From Synechococcus sp. WH 8109 (GTDB taxonomy: Bacteria; Cyanobacteriota; Cyanobacteriia; PCC-6307; Cyanobiaceae): a stretch of 64,000 nucleotides of DNA. The DNA is taken from assembly GCF_000161795.2 (NCBI RefSeq), contig NZ_CP006882.1, positions 496,001-560,000 on the forward strand. Reading direction: 5' to 3'. Each line of letters starts with the position of its first letter. Within the stretch, counting starts at the first letter, position 1. The notes under the pieces were generated by a model. That model saw nothing but the letters and a program-made list of their open reading frames with translations. It made no database searches and had not been told where the DNA came from. This document shows, piece by piece, positions 34,679 through 45,080 of this stretch. A program made the position numbers and the translations under genes.

Positions 34679-35053
34679 TCAGACCATCGAACGCGTCTGA
34701 AGCAGTTGCGGCAGCTGTTGGAACAGATCCGGCTTGAGCACGTAGGCCTCCGCTCCGTTCGCCAGAGCTTCGTGTTTCTTGTCGGCGTCATTCAGTGCCG
34801 TCACGATCACCACCCTCAACGCAGCCTGGAGCTGCAGCTGTTTCAGGCAAGCCAAGCCGTCCATGCCCGGCAGCATCAAGTCCAGCAGCAGATCGAAACG
34901 ATCAGAGCCGGCTTCGGCGAGAAAGTCTTCTGCGGATCCGAAGCAGATGCAGACGTGCCCCTCATCGGTGATTTCAGCACTGATCAGCTGGTGGATGCGC
35001 GGGTCAACCTCCACGACTGCAACATGAAGAGCCCTTTGGGGGGGGCTCCTCAA
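34679..35053 (-). CDS. single-domain response regulator (CheY-like receiver)
   Basis: The 124-residue product is one receiver domain: phospho-acceptor Asp58 (FDLLLDLMLPGMDG), Thr85 (VIVTAL) and Lys107 (VLKPDLF). The usual acidic pair is EVD (15-17) rather than DD, with one acidic residue shifted, so phosphorylation may be weaker. No output domain follows, so it works through protein partners. No histidine kinase is near. Confidence 0.85.
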   Translation of the reverse strand: MRSPPQRALHVAVVEVDPRIHQLISAEITDEGHVCICFGSAEDFLAEAGSDRFDLLLDLMLPGMDGLACLKQLQLQAALRVVIVTALNDADKKHEALANGAEAYVLKPDLFQQLPQLLQTRSMV

Positions 35054-35073
35054 TTAGCGCAGGGGCACTGCAC

Positions 35074-35772
35074 TCACTGTGGGCATCCTGTGAGCGCCCG
35101 ACCATCTTGGAAGCGTGCAATGCGTTGTGCTCGGGCCGCCACATCGTCTTCATGGGTCACCATCACCAGGGTGATGCCCTGTTGGTGGAGTTCATCAAAA
35201 AGTTCCAGCACCTCTGCGGTGGTGCTGGAGTCCAGAGCCCCTGTGGGTTCGTCCGCCAGCAGCAGACTGGGGCGGTTGATGATGGCCCGGGCGATGGCCA
35301 CTCGTTGTTGCTGCCCTCCGGAGAGCTGATTGGGCTTGTTCTCCAAACGCTGCGCCAGACCAACGCGGCGCAGGGCCGATTGAGCACGCTCGATCCGTTC
35401 CTCCCTGGGCACTCCCGCATAGATCATCGGGAGCATCACGTTCTCCATGGCGCTGGCGTGGCCGAGCAGATGGAACTGCTGAAAGACAAATCCGAGCGAG
35501 CGGTTGCGAACGTCGGCTAACGCATCGTCCTCCAACTGTTCAACGGCCATGCCATTGAGTCGGTAAGTCCCCCTGGTGGGCCGGTCGAGGCAGCCAAGGA
35601 TGTTCATTGCCGTGCTCTTGCCTGAGCCGCTGGCCCCCATCACCGCCAGGTAATCCCCCTCCTGGACGGTGAGATTCAGTTGATCAAGGGCTTTGACTTC
35701 GAGATCACCAGATCCATAGACCTTGCTGATCCCCCTGAGCTCAGCAACCGGCTGCTGCACAGCCTCAGCCAA
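35074..35772 (-). CDS. ABC transporter ATP-binding protein (LolD/MacB/DevA type)
   Basis: The 232-residue ATPase has Walker [10 protein letters not shown] (about 45-53), Q-loop, signature LSGGQQQR (about 144), Walker [13 protein letters not shown] and the H-loop VTHE. The permease is not adjacent, but MacB/LolD-type ATPases often work with FtsX-like permeases and, in cyanobacteria, DevBCA-type exporters. The start overlaps the ndhB stop by 8 bp. Confidence 0.92.
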   Translation of the reverse strand: MAEAVQQPVAELRGISKVYGSGDLEVKALDQLNLTVQEGDYLAVMGASGSGKSTAMNILGCLDRPTRGTYRLNGMAVEQLEDDALADVRNRSLGFVFQQFHLLGHASAMENVMLPMIYAGVPREERIERAQSALRRVGLAQRLENKPNQLSGGQQQRVAIARAIINRPSLLLADEPTGALDSSTTAEVLELFDELHQQGITLVMVTHEDDVAARAQRIARFQDGRALTGCPQ

Positions 35773-37336
35773 GACCCTTCAGGCTGGACAGTGCGATGGC
35801 CTGCTGAAGCAATGGCGTACCTGCAACCGCTGTATTGGCCCACTGGAACAGGGGATTGGAGAGGATTCCGCCAACGGCGGTGATCGCCACACATCCAATC
35901 AGGGCAACCCGAAGCGGCTGCATCCCCATCAAGGACCAATTCACGTCTGGGTAAGCCTTGACCACATCGGAGGCCTCTTGAGGCTCCTTAACCACCATCA
36001 TTTTGATGACAGAGATGTAGTAGTAGATCGACACCACTGAGGTGACCAGGCCAACCACCACCAGTAGATATTCGTGGTTCGCCCAACCGGCAAAGAACAG
36101 ATAGATCTTTCCGAAGAAACCCAGCATTGGCGGAATGCCACCCAGAGAAAGCAGGCAAAGACTCAGGCCGAGGGTGATCAGGGGATCCTTCTGGTAAAGC
36201 CCCGCGTAATCAGAAATTCGATCGCTTCCTGTGCGGATCGAGAAGAGGATGATGCAGGCGAAGGCCCCCAGGTTCATGAACAGGTAGGCCGCCATATACA
36301 GGACCATGGCCGCGAAACCGTCTTCGGTGCCGCAGACCATGCCGATCATCACGAAGCCGGCCTGGCCGATCGAGCTGTAGGCCAGCATTCGCTTCATCGA
36401 GGTCTGGGCGAGGGCAACAACGTTGCCCAGGGTCATGCTCAACACCGCCAAAACGGTGAAGAGCAATTTCCATTGATCGTCGAAGGCACCAAAGCAACCC
36501 ACCAGGATGCGAAGAGCAAGGGCGAATCCGGCTGCTTTGGAACCTACGGAAAGGAATGCCACAACAGGGGTTGGTGAGCCTTCGTAGACGTCCGGCGTCC
36601 ACTGGTGGAAGGGAACAGCTGCGATCTTGAATGCAACGGTTGCCAAGACGAAAACCAGAGCCAAAGCAGCCAGAGGTGTGGTGCTGGTTTGCAGAGCCAG
36701 GCCGATGGTGTCGAGGCTGGTGCTGCCGCTCAGGCCGTACAGCAGGGAGGAGCCGTAGAGGAAAACAGCAGCGGCTGCAGATCCCACGAGCAGATATTTG
36801 AGTGCTGCTTCCGAGCTGCGGGCATCCCTCTTCATGTAGCCCGACAGCAGATAGCTGGCGACGGAGAGCGTTTCTAGCGAGATGAACACACTCACCAGAT
36901 CCGTTGCCCCGCAAAGGAGCATGGCGCCGAGGGTGGCGGCTAGAAGGATGGCGGCGTACTCGCCAACGGGCGTGCCGCTTTTCTCTGCGTAACGCCAGCT
37001 GATCAGCAGCGAAAGAAGCGTTGACAAGGCAATCACAGCCCGGAACGCCACCGCCAGGTTGTCGGCGAGGAAGGCTCCAAGGAACGAGGGCTCCAGCGGT
37101 GCGTTCCACTGCAGGGCAAGTAGCACCAGGGAGGTCCCCAAGCCCACATAGCAAATCGGCGGCACCCAACGTGTGGCGACCTTTTCGCCGGCCAGGTCCA
37201 CCAAGAGGGTGGCGATCATCGCCAGCAGGACTGCAGCCTCGGGCAGTACAGCGGAGGCGTTGAGAGAGAGATTCAGCAGCTCACCAGGGGCAGCCATGGC
37301 CTGGGTGGCGAGAAGGAAAGCACCCATGTCGGGCAT
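35765..37336 (-). CDS. ndhB: NAD(P)H-quinone oxidoreductase subunit 2 (NdhB)
   Basis: NdhB is a proton-pumping membrane subunit of the cyanobacterial NDH-1 complex for respiration, cyclic electron flow and CO2 uptake. The 523-residue product has about 14 hydrophobic helices and the proton-pump signatures with conserved Lys ([27 protein letters not shown]). Starts at ATG 37336 or 37327 are both consistent; the frame is open further upstream. Confidence 0.96.
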   Translation of the reverse strand: MPDMGAFLLATQAMAAPGELLNLSLNASAVLPEAAVLLAMIATLLVDLAGEKVATRWVPPICYVGLGTSLVLLALQWNAPLEPSFLGAFLADNLAVAFRAVIALSTLLSLLISWRYAEKSGTPVGEYAAILLAATLGAMLLCGATDLVSVFISLETLSVASYLLSGYMKRDARSSEAALKYLLVGSAAAAVFLYGSSLLYGLSGSTSLDTIGLALQTSTTPLAALALVFVLATVAFKIAAVPFHQWTPDVYEGSPTPVVAFLSVGSKAAGFALALRILVGCFGAFDDQWKLLFTVLAVLSMTLGNVVALAQTSMKRMLAYSSIGQAGFVMIGMVCGTEDGFAAMVLYMAAYLFMNLGAFACIILFSIRTGSDRISDYAGLYQKDPLITLGLSLCLLSLGGIPPMLGFFGKIYLFFAGWANHEYLLVVVGLVTSVVSIYYYISVIKMMVVKEPQEASDVVKAYPDVNWSLMGMQPLRVALIGCVAITAVGGILSNPLFQWANTAVAGTPLLQQAIALSSLKGLG

Positions 37337-37447
37337 GACAGCCTGGAACCGTTGCGCTGTGGCGACTGTAGCGGCGCTTGACGCGCCGACGGTCATGCAG
37401 AGCGTTGCTCGGTGCGATAAAGAAGGGGAACGGTTTACCTGCCGCTA

Positions 37448-40147
37448 GTGGCGCACACCCTCGTCATCGTTGAGAGCCCCACGAAGGCCAAGACCATCCG
37501 TGGTTTCCTTCCCAAGGGATTCAAAGTTGAAGCCTCCATGGGTCATGTCCGCGACCTTCCCAACAACGCCAGCGAGATTCCGGCATCGGCCAAGGGGCAG
37601 AAATGGGCCAACCTCGGTGTGAACACCGACGCGGATTTCGAGCCTCTGTACGTGGTCCCGAAGGACAAGAAGAAGACGGTTCGCGAACTCAAGGACGCCC
37701 TCAAGGGTGCTGATCAGTTGCTGCTGGCTACTGACGAAGACCGGGAAGGTGAAAGCATCAGTTGGCATCTGCTTCAACTGCTGGCGCCGAAGGTGCCGGT
37801 GAAGCGCATGGTGTTTCACGAGATCACCAAGGAGGCCATCGGCAAGGCCCTGGATCAGACCCGCGACCTGGATATGGAGTTGGTCCATGCCCAGGAAACC
37901 CGGCGCATTTTGGATCGCCTTGTGGGATACACCCTGTCCCCTCTCCTCTGGAAAAAGGTGGCCTGGGGACTCTCCGCCGGGCGGGTGCAGTCCGTTGCGG
38001 TTCGGCTCCTGGTTCAACGGGAACGGGCCCGCCGCGCTTTTCGCAGCGGTAGTTACTGGGACCTCAAGGCTCAGCTTGAGCAGTCGGGCAGTGCCTTTGA
38101 GGCCAAGCTCATTCACGTAGGTGGCCAGCGGATCGCCACCGGCAACGACTTCGACGAGAGCACCGGAGGGCTGAAGGCGGGCAGTGCCGTGCGGCTGCTC
38201 AGCGAGAGCGAGGCCAAGACGTTGGCTGAATCCGTGCGATCCAGTGCCTGGACTGTGGATGCGGTGGAGCAGAAGCCCACCGTGCGCAAGCCGGTGCCTC
38301 CCTTCACCACCAGCACCCTCCAACAAGAGGCGAATCGCAAGCTGCGCCTTTCAGCCCGGGAAACCATGCGCTGTGCCCAGGGTCTCTATGAACGCGGTTT
38401 CATCACCTACATGCGGACTGACTCGGTTCACTTGTCGGATCAGGCAATCAACGCATCCCGCAACTGCGTGGAGAGCCTTTACGGCAAGGAGTATCTGAGC
38501 AAAGGGCCGCGGCAGTTCAGCACCAAAGCCCGCAATGCCCAGGAGGCCCATGAAGCGATTCGTCCATCGGGCGAAAGCTTCCGAACCCCCGGTGAGACCG
38601 GTCTGGATGGGCGAGATCTGGCGGTGTATGAGCTGATCTGGAAGCGCACTGTGGCCAGCCAGATGGCTGAAGCCAGGCTCACGATGCTCTCGGTGGATCT
38701 CAGCTCAGGTGAGGCCAGTTTCCGGGCTAGCGGCAAGCGCATCGACTTTCCCGGTTTCTTCCGCGCCTACGTGGAGGGCAGTGATGATCCCGATGCGGCC
38801 ATTGAGGGTCAGGAAGTGTTGCTGCCGGCATTGAGCGTTGGCGATGCACCGGAGCCGAAGACCGTTGAGCCCCTCGGCCATCAGACCCAGCCGCCGGCAC
38901 GCTTCAGCGAGGCATCGCTGGTGAAGATGCTGGAAAAGGAGGGCATCGGCCGGCCGTCGACCTACGCCTCGATCATTGGAACGATCGTGGATCGCGGCTA
39001 CGCCACGCTTTTGGGCAATGCTCTTACCCCCAGCTTCACTGCCTTCGCTGTGACGGCGCTGCTCGAGGAGCATTTCCCTGAACTGGTGGACACCAGCTTC
39101 ACTGCTCGGATGGAGAACACCCTCGATGAGATCTCCCACGGCAAGGTGCAGTGGTTGCCTTACCTGGAGGGCTTCTACAAGGGTGACGAGGGCCTGGAAA
39201 ACCAGGTGCAGCAGCGGGAAGGGGACATTGACCCCGGTGCATCCCGCACCATCGACTTAGAGGGCTTGTCCTCCGTGGTTCGCATTGGCCGTTTTGGCGC
39301 CTACCTAGAGGCCAAACGGGTCAGCGACGACGGTGAGGAAGAGCTGATCAAGGCCACCTTGCCCCAGGAGATCACTCCGGCTGATCTGGATGAAGAGCAG
39401 GCCGAACTGATCCTCAAACAGAAGGCCGACGGCCCCGAAGCCATTGGCGAGGATCCGGAAACAGGGGATTTGGTCTACCTGCTCTTCGGTCAGTACGGCC
39501 CTTACGTGCAGCGGGGCCAGGTGAGTGATGAGAATCCCAAGCCCAAACGCGCGTCTCTGCCCAAGGGGCAGAAGCCGGAAGATCTCACCCTGGAGGATGC
39601 CCTCGGACTGCTCCGCTTGCCGCGTCTTCTCGGTGAACATCCCGATGGTGGGCGCATCCAGGCGGGGCTGGGCCGCTTTGGCCCCTATGTCGTCTGGGAC
39701 AAGGGAAAGGGTGAAAAGGATTACCGTTCTCTCAAGGGGGGTGACGATGTTCTGGCGGTGGGGCTGAGCCGTGCCCTTGAGCTGCTGGCGATGCCCAAAC
39801 GGGGCCGGGGTGGACGCACCGCCCTCAAGGACCTCGGCAAGCCGGAGGGTAGTGATGAAACGATTCAGGTCTATGACGGCCCCTATGGCCTTTACGTCAA
39901 ACAGGGCAAGGTGAATGCCTCGCTGCCGGAAGGCAAGGGCGCTGACGATATGACCCTTGAGGAGGCGGTGGAACTGCTTGCCGCCAAGGCAGCATCGAAG
40001 AAGGGCGGTCGTAAAACCGCCGCGAAAAAAACGGCGGCCAAGAAGTCAGCCGCCAAAAAACCAGCCGCCAAGAAACCCCCTGCCACCACCAAGACCGGTC
40101 GGCTCAGGGCCAGTGCGGTGCGGGTGATCAAGCCGGCTGACAATTGA
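37448..40147 (+). CDS. topA: DNA topoisomerase I with Lys/Ala-rich C-terminal tail
   Basis: Type IA topoisomerase relaxes negative supercoils. The 899-residue product begins with a GTG (37448) and has the TOPRIM domain ([20 protein letters not shown] near 96-103), catalytic Tyr near residue 320 ([10 protein letters not shown]), topoisomerase repeats ([31 protein letters not shown]) rather than zinc fingers, and a tail of about 40 residues built of K/A/P repeats ([17 protein letters not shown]). The tail resembles histone H1-like DNA-binding tails. It is followed by an overlapping lipoprotein gene. Confidence 0.97.
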   Translation: MAHTLVIVESPTKAKTIRGFLPKGFKVEASMGHVRDLPNNASEIPASAKGQKWANLGVNTDADFEPLYVVPKDKKKTVRELKDALKGADQLLLATDEDREGESISWHLLQLLAPKVPVKRMVFHEITKEAIGKALDQTRDLDMELVHAQETRRILDRLVGYTLSPLLWKKVAWGLSAGRVQSVAVRLLVQRERARRAFRSGSYWDLKAQLEQSGSAFEAKLIHVGGQRIATGNDFDESTGGLKAGSAVRLLSESEAKTLAESVRSSAWTVDAVEQKPTVRKPVPPFTTSTLQQEANRKLRLSARETMRCAQGLYERGFITYMRTDSVHLSDQAINASRNCVESLYGKEYLSKGPRQFSTKARNAQEAHEAIRPSGESFRTPGETGLDGRDLAVYELIWKRTVASQMAEARLTMLSVDLSSGEASFRASGKRIDFPGFFRAYVEGSDDPDAAIEGQEVLLPALSVGDAPEPKTVEPLGHQTQPPARFSEASLVKMLEKEGIGRPSTYASIIGTIVDRGYATLLGNALTPSFTAFAVTALLEEHFPELVDTSFTARMENTLDEISHGKVQWLPYLEGFYKGDEGLENQVQQREGDIDPGASRTIDLEGLSSVVRIGRFGAYLEAKRVSDDGEEELIKATLPQEITPADLDEEQAELILKQKADGPEAIGEDPETGDLVYLLFGQYGPYVQRGQVSDENPKPKRASLPKGQKPEDLTLEDALGLLRLPRLLGEHPDGGRIQAGLGRFGPYVVWDKGKGEKDYRSLKGGDDVLAVGLSRALELLAMPKRGRGGRTALKDLGKPEGSDETIQVYDGPYGLYVKQGKVNASLPEGKGADDMTLEEAVELLAAKAASKKGGRKTAAKKTAAKKSAAKKPAAKKPPATTKTGRLRASAVRVIKPADN

Positions 40148-40560
40148 TGGCCCGTCTGCTTTGGCTGCTGCCTGTGGGTCTCCTGCAGGCCTGTGCCGGC
40201 ACACCGGTCGCCGAGCAGTTGGAGCGATCCTTCACGGTGCCTCAAGCCAGGCCGGCCCAGGCAGCTGCGCCTGTACCGGTTGCGAAGACCAGCCCAACGG
40301 TTATGAGCCCGACTGCTGAGGGCCCCTCCACGCCGACGGCCGAGGCTGTTTCCCTGCCTGAGGCAACGGATGCTCCTGATCCTGTTCCGCAGCCAAAACC
40401 GCGGACGGTGTCATCCCAACGTCTGCCCCAGGCGCCCTACCGAATCACCATCCGTTTGGCCGGAGCCGACCCTGCCGCTCCTGCTGAAGCCGTCACCCGC
40501 GCCCTGCGTGAGGCGGATGTTGGCTTTGCGGTGGAACGGATTGAGCGGGTTGAACCATGA
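40147..40560 (+). CDS. lipoprotein, unknown function
   Basis: The 137-residue product starts [18 protein letters not shown] with a lipobox (LLQAC), so Cys16 is the likely lipid-modified residue. A Pro/Ala/Thr-rich linker (about 20-90) follows and a short C-terminal domain (about 95-137, PYRITIRLAGADPAAP...ALREADVGFAVERIERV). The ATG overlaps the topA stop by one base (TGATG). The C-terminal domain looks small and globular; no family known. Confidence 0.75.
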   Translation: MARLLWLLPVGLLQACAGTPVAEQLERSFTVPQARPAQAAAPVPVAKTSPTVMSPTAEGPSTPTAEAVSLPEATDAPDPVPQPKPRTVSSQRLPQAPYRITIRLAGADPAAPAEAVTRALREADVGFAVERIERVEP

Positions 40561-41210
40561 CCGACGCGACCCCCCGGTTGAGCCGCCAGCAGGCTCTGAG
40601 GCTGGTTGAGGGGGCATATCTCGCGGCCGCGACTGGGCTGATCTGGTTGGCTTTGTACTACTTGCCGGTGGGTGGTGCGCTGTTCCGTCTGGCCCTTCCC
40701 TTGCCCCTGATCCTGCTGCAGTTGCGTCGTGGCAACCGTTCCGGTGCAGAGGGTCTGCTGCTCTCTGTGCTTCTGCTCACCGCCTTGATGGGTCCTTTGC
40801 GTGGACCGCTGCTGCTGTTTCCCTACGGGCTTTTGTCGCTCTGGCTGGGCTGGAGCTGGTGCCGCGGGATCAGCTGGTGGCTGAGCTGGTCGGGAGGCGT
40901 TGTTCTTGGAACAGCAGGGTTTTTGGTGCGAGTTCTGGTGCTGTCGTTGCTGGTGGGAGAAAACCTCTGGGTCGTGATCACCCGGGCCGGTTCCGCTCTG
41001 CTTGAGCGCTTGATCGCGGTACTGCATCTGCCGATCGCACCGGATCTCATCCAGGTGCAGTTGATGGCGTTGCTGTTGGTGGTGGTTCAGGAGGTCATCT
41101 ATGTGCTGTCCCTTCATGCTCTGGCGTACTGGATCTTTCCCCGCCTGAAATCACCGATTCCGGAGCCCCCGAGGCTGCTACATGGACTCATTGCCCTCGA
41201 TCCCCTCTGA
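40557..41210 (+). CDS. DUF2232 membrane protein
   Basis: The 217-residue product has six or seven hydrophobic segments (AAATGLIWLALYYLPVGGAL, PLILLQL, GLLLSVLLLTALMGP and others) typical of DUF2232, a bacterial multi-pass family of unknown function. It overlaps the lipoprotein gene by 4 bp and the next gene by 29 bp, so the block topA-lipoprotein-DUF2232-UPF0284 is probably transcribed together. Confidence 0.75.
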   Translation: MTDATPRLSRQQALRLVEGAYLAAATGLIWLALYYLPVGGALFRLALPLPLILLQLRRGNRSGAEGLLLSVLLLTALMGPLRGPLLLFPYGLLSLWLGWSWCRGISWWLSWSGGVVLGTAGFLVRVLVLSLLVGENLWVVITRAGSALLERLIAVLHLPIAPDLIQVQLMALLLVVVQEVIYVLSLHALAYWIFPRLKSPIPEPPRLLHGLIALDPL

Positions 41211-42381
41211 ACCCTCGGTGTTGCCTGAGGGCTGCCAGCAGCTGGGAGGTATCGGCGCAAGCACGTTGGACGCAGCGGCACTTCGTCCCTGGACCTCCAA
41301 AGATCAAGCGCTGGATTTTTTGCTTGTTCTAGCGGCTACGCAAACGGCTGAGCATGAAGGGATTTCCGCCGCTGGCTCCACCGTGGCTTCGCGGCGCTAC
41401 ACCGCCCTGGCTGATGCGGAGCTTCTGATCCACGGACCGGCGCGGCAGCGCCGTTGGCCTCTGCCGCCGCTGCCCGCTGGCGTCTCCCCCGCCCTGCTCA
41501 GCCATATTGCGACGCGACGCTTGAAGTTGAGGCCGCAGGTGGCGGCCCTCGGCTTGGCCCAGCAACCCGATTTTCCTCACCTGAACATCGAGCCACTGGA
41601 CCAAGGCCCCTCGGCCTGTCTGTCCAGTGGTGCGGCGATGCCATTGCCGCGGGTGCAGCATTTGTGGCGACAGGGAGAGCTGCTGGGGCGGCGGTTGCAA
41701 CGCCCCTTGGTGGTGGCGGAGTGTGTTCCAGGGGGCACCACAACCGCTCAAGCGGTGTTGACGGCCCTCGGCGTGGAGGTTGCCCATCTGATCAGCGGTA
41801 GTGCTCTTCATCCGCCGCAGCAACTCAAGAAAGATCTCGTTGTCCGAGGGCTTCAGCGGGCTTCGCTTGGTGAGCATCCTTCGGCCGAGCAGATCCTGGC
41901 TGCTGTTGGTGACCCTTTTCAGGCCTTCACTGCAGGGGTGTTGGTGGGTGCGGTGTCCGCGGGACAACCGTTGTTGCTGGGCGGCGGTTGCCAGATGCTG
42001 GCTGTTCTGGCTTTGGCAATGCATGCTTTGCCCGCCCGTCAGCGGGACCATCTGGCGGCCCAGGTGCTGATCGGCACCACCGGTTGGCTCGCTGATGAGG
42101 GTGCGGATGCTGCAGATCAGTCCCCCTTCGGCGGGCTGGTGGATGCCACCGCGAGCCACCTGGCTGCCGCCCTCTCCGTTCTGGCCTGCGGCGTGCGTTT
42201 TCACAGCAGCACCCATCAACCCTTGCGGGACTTCGAACGGGGCTATGTGAAAGAAGGGGTGGGGGCCGGCGCTCTTTTGCTGCTCGCCCAGCTGCGTGGA
42301 TGTTCTTGTGCCGATCTGGTGCTGGATTGTGAGCACGCCCTGGAGCAGCTGCTCAGCCGCCCCGTAACGTCAAGCCCATGA
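41182..42381 (+). CDS. CobT-like (UPF0284) protein, nicotinate-nucleotide dimethylbenzimidazole phosphoribosyltransferase homolog
   Basis: The 399-residue product has CobT-like segments GSTVASRRY, PGGTTTAQAVLTAL (about 179-192) and GPSACLSSGAAMP. UPF0284 proteins are CobT relatives, but their activity is not established; marine picocyanobacteria make pseudocobalamin, so the lower-ligand role is not obvious. The overlap of 29 bp with DUF2232 suggests an operon. Next gene overlaps by 4 bp (ATGA). Confidence 0.82.
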   Translation: MDSLPSIPSEPSVLPEGCQQLGGIGASTLDAAALRPWTSKDQALDFLLVLAATQTAEHEGISAAGSTVASRRYTALADAELLIHGPARQRRWPLPPLPAGVSPALLSHIATRRLKLRPQVAALGLAQQPDFPHLNIEPLDQGPSACLSSGAAMPLPRVQHLWRQGELLGRRLQRPLVVAECVPGGTTTAQAVLTALGVEVAHLISGSALHPPQQLKKDLVVRGLQRASLGEHPSAEQILAAVGDPFQAFTAGVLVGAVSAGQPLLLGGGCQMLAVLALAMHALPARQRDHLAAQVLIGTTGWLADEGADAADQSPFGGLVDATASHLAAALSVLACGVRFHSSTHQPLRDFERGYVKEGVGAGALLLLAQLRGCSCADLVLDCEHALEQLLSRPVTSSP

Positions 42382-43391
42382 ACTTCTGGAGAGAGCGGTT
42401 GGGTCCCCTGCGCCGGCGCCAAGTGCTCCAGATGATCGGGGCGACGGGAACCGTGCTGCTGGCGGGCTGTCGTCCGGCGAAATCCGCGCCAACCCTGATG
42501 GCTCCCGCTGGGGTTTTGCCGAAAGCGTGGGCTGATGCCTTGCCCAAGCTCTGGCGCCTGACGCTGGCTCCAGCCCAGCTGGACTGGAGGCCGGCGGATC
42601 AGGCGCTTGCCGATCTGTTGGTGATCGGTGATGGGTGGCTTGATGCCCATCCAGCGGACTCGCTCCAGCCCATTGCCTCTGAACCGCTCCTTAGCCAGTT
42701 GGATGCTCAGGCCAAGGCTCTGCTGGCCAGCCTCGGTGCTCTGCAGGATCGGGTGTTGCCGCTGGCCGTCAGCCCCTGGGTGATGCTGCTGCGGGATGAC
42801 CCGGCCATGACCCAGGAGGGGTGGCCCCTCCTGCTGGATTCCGCCATGGCAGGGCGTGTGGTGCTTCCCGCCAGCCCCCGCTTGGTTATGAGCCTGGCGG
42901 ACCATTTGGGCGGAAGCCAGGCTTTGCCTGCGCTGCGTCGCCAGCCCCTCACCTATGACGATCGTCACGCCACCAACTGGCTGCTCAAGGGTGAGGCCAA
43001 GGTGGTGGTTCTTCCACTGAGCCGCTGCATCGCTTTGTTGGGGCGGGATCCTCGTCTTCGCGCGATCCTGCCTGCCTCCGGTGCCCCCTTGCACTGGACT
43101 GTTCTGCTCAGGCCGGAGGCCAGTCGTGAACCGGTTCCCCAGCGCTGGGTCGAGCAGGGATGGCGGGATCCCCTGCGTCGCCGATTGGTGCAGCAGGGAT
43201 GGCGGGCTCCGATTGCATCGCCAGGGCTGATGGTGGACCAGAACGCCCTATCGGCGCGTCTGCGGCCTCTGCTCTTTCCATCCTCAGACACCTGGTCGCG
43301 CTGCTGGTCGCTGCCACCGCTGTTGCCCGAAGACCGGAGTGCCTTGGAAGAGCGCTGGCGTGAGTCAGCTCCAGAGCCGCCTTCGCGGTGA
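42378..43391 (+). CDS. exported binding-protein-like lipoprotein
   Basis: The 337-residue product has a positively charged start (RRRQVLQMIGATGTVLLAGC) with a lipobox LAGC; the double Arg resembles a Tat-like leader but is not canonical. The rest has the layout of a periplasmic solute-binding fold (spermidine/putrescine type: PAGVLPKAWADALPKL; WVMLLRDDPA). Substrate unknown; no permease is adjacent. It converges on the following gene with a 27-bp overlap. Confidence 0.7.
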   Translation: MNFWRERLGPLRRRQVLQMIGATGTVLLAGCRPAKSAPTLMAPAGVLPKAWADALPKLWRLTLAPAQLDWRPADQALADLLVIGDGWLDAHPADSLQPIASEPLLSQLDAQAKALLASLGALQDRVLPLAVSPWVMLLRDDPAMTQEGWPLLLDSAMAGRVVLPASPRLVMSLADHLGGSQALPALRRQPLTYDDRHATNWLLKGEAKVVVLPLSRCIALLGRDPRLRAILPASGAPLHWTVLLRPEASREPVPQRWVEQGWRDPLRRRLVQQGWRAPIASPGLMVDQNALSARLRPLLFPSSDTWSRCWSLPPLLPEDRSALEERWRESAPEPPSR

Positions 43392-44486
43392 AGCTTTCAA
43401 GCGTTGGTGGGTGTCCGCTAGCAGATCAGGAATGGGCAAGTGATGCGGGCAACGGGGTAGGCACTCCCCACAGCGTTCACAGGCGGAGGCGTCGTGCTCT
43501 TCCCACCAGTGACCGGCACGGCCGATGAGGTTGTAACGCTCCTGCGCAAATTCGGTGAGCCCATGGCCAATGGCCAGATTGCGCAGTCGCAAGAGTTCGG
43601 GGATCGGAACCTCCTTCGGACAGGGAAGGCAGGCCTGGCACTGCTTGCAATGCTCCTGGCCAAGCCGTTCCTGCTGCCGCCTTTCTGCCGTGACCAGAGC
43701 CTTTTGCTCGGCCTGGCTGAGGGGCCCATCCCCCTGCGCCATGGTTGCGGCGAGTTGAAGATCCCCTGCAGCTGAGGCCCCAACGGTCAGGGTGCTGATG
43801 CCCTGTGCCAGCAGGAATCGGTAGGCCAGCTCGAGGGGGGCAAAGGGGGTGCAGTCCTCCACCAGTTTTGGGCTGGGGGCCTGGAGGCGACCACCTTTGT
43901 CGGCAGGGGAGATCGCCATCACACCGAGGCCGTGCGCCAGGGCCCAACGAGCCAGGTGCAGGCGCTGGGGATCCAGCCAATGCAGGTGCAGGCTGCAGAA
44001 ACTGAAGCGCTGGCTGCGCAGCGCCCGATCGATCAGCGGGTTGCTGCCATGGCTACTGAAGCCCACCTGGCTGACGCGGCCACTGCTGACGGCCCAGTCC
44101 AGAAGCTTGGACCCATCACCCACCAGGGCCCAGTCCAGATGCTCCTCCCGGTTGATGCCATGGATGGCGAGGTTGTCGAGCTGTGGACAGCCCAGGCGCT
44201 CCATAATTTGATCAAGGCGGCGTTGTCCTTCCTCGAAGCTCACCCCTGGCAGAAGTTTGCTGGTGATCACCCAGTGGTCAGATGCTCTGTGGCTGTTCTG
44301 GCGAAGGGCCTCTCCCAGAAAACGTTCCGCAGGTCCGTAGGCCGGGGCGGTTTCCAGATGGTTGATCCCAGCTGCTGCTGCCGCGTCAAGCACCTCGGCC
44401 ATCTGGGCCGCCGAGTTCAGGCCACGCATCGTGCCGAGGGTGAACAGGCTGACGGGGCGGCCGCTGCCGAAGGCGCGGGTGTTCAC
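43365..44486 (-). CDS. aldo/keto reductase with Fe-S cluster motif
   Basis: The 373-residue product has the AKR barrel start (GLNSAAQMAEVLDAAAAAGI...TAPAYG, with the catalytic Tyr in the AYG pattern and Asp near 41) and two C-terminal Cys clusters, CKQCQACLPC (about 285) and CERCGECLPRCP (about 340). These resemble bacterial-type 4Fe-4S ferredoxin motifs found in a known AKR subfamily. Electrons may come from ferredoxin rather than NADPH alone; substrate unknown. Stop overlaps the previous gene and start overlaps the next. Confidence 0.85.
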   Translation of the reverse strand: MNTRAFGSGRPVSLFTLGTMRGLNSAAQMAEVLDAAAAAGINHLETAPAYGPAERFLGEALRQNSHRASDHWVITSKLLPGVSFEEGQRRLDQIMERLGCPQLDNLAIHGINREEHLDWALVGDGSKLLDWAVSSGRVSQVGFSSHGSNPLIDRALRSQRFSFCSLHLHWLDPQRLHLARWALAHGLGVMAISPADKGGRLQAPSPKLVEDCTPFAPLELAYRFLLAQGISTLTVGASAAGDLQLAATMAQGDGPLSQAEQKALVTAERRQQERLGQEHCKQCQACLPCPKEVPIPELLRLRNLAIGHGLTEFAQERYNLIGRAGHWWEEHDASACERCGECLPRCPHHLPIPDLLADTHQRLKASPRRRLWS

Positions 44487-45031
44487 TCCTCCGAGGGCGT
44501 CTCGCTGTCTTGGTTGCGCAAATGGCGCACCAAGGCTGCAGGGCTGAGGTCGTCGACGAAACGGCTGAAGGCACTTTGATCTTCAGCATCCGCCTCCGCA
44601 TCCACCGGAATCGAGGCTTCCGCTACCACCTCTTCCAGCATCCAGATGCCGCTACCCGTGCGGATCGCGAGAGCAATGGCGTCGCTGGGTCGGGCATCCA
44701 CTTCGATCAGTTCCAGCACTTCGTTTTCAGCCAACTCCGCTTCGTCCAGATCAGGTCGCAGCTTCAAGACAGCATGAAAGGTGCTGTCTTCAATCGCATG
44801 GACGATCACGCGCTCCAGTTCGAGACCCCCAGCCACCAACAGTGCTGCCATCAGGTCATGGCTGAGGGGTCGTGGCGGTGATCCCTCCTGCAATCCGGCC
44901 ATGATGTTGTGGGCTTGTGCCTGATCGATCCAGATCGGCACCTGACGTCGGCCACTTGGATCCCTCAGCAGCACCATGGGTGTGCGGCTGGCGGCATCGA
45001 GGGCGATTCCGGCGACGCTCATTTCGACCAT
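44483..45031 (-). CDS. bifunctional nuclease (BFN) domain protein
   Basis: The 182-residue product has the BFN/DUF151 domain (about residues 1-135: VAGIALDAASRTPMVLLRD, PIWIDQAQAHNI, ARPSDAIALAIRTG). This family includes plant nucleases BBD1/2; bacterial role is unclear. The C-terminal part (about 140-182) is acidic and helical. The stop overlaps the AKR start by 4 bp (ATGA). Confidence 0.88.
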   Translation of the reverse strand: MVEMSVAGIALDAASRTPMVLLRDPSGRRQVPIWIDQAQAHNIMAGLQEGSPPRPLSHDLMAALLVAGGLELERVIVHAIEDSTFHAVLKLRPDLDEAELAENEVLELIEVDARPSDAIALAIRTGSGIWMLEEVVAEASIPVDAEADAEDQSAFSRFVDDLSPAALVRHLRNQDSETPSEE

Positions 45032-45080
45032 GTCGGAGGCGCAGCTCTATCCGATTATGGCTAGAGAGCCGCTGGGAGCG

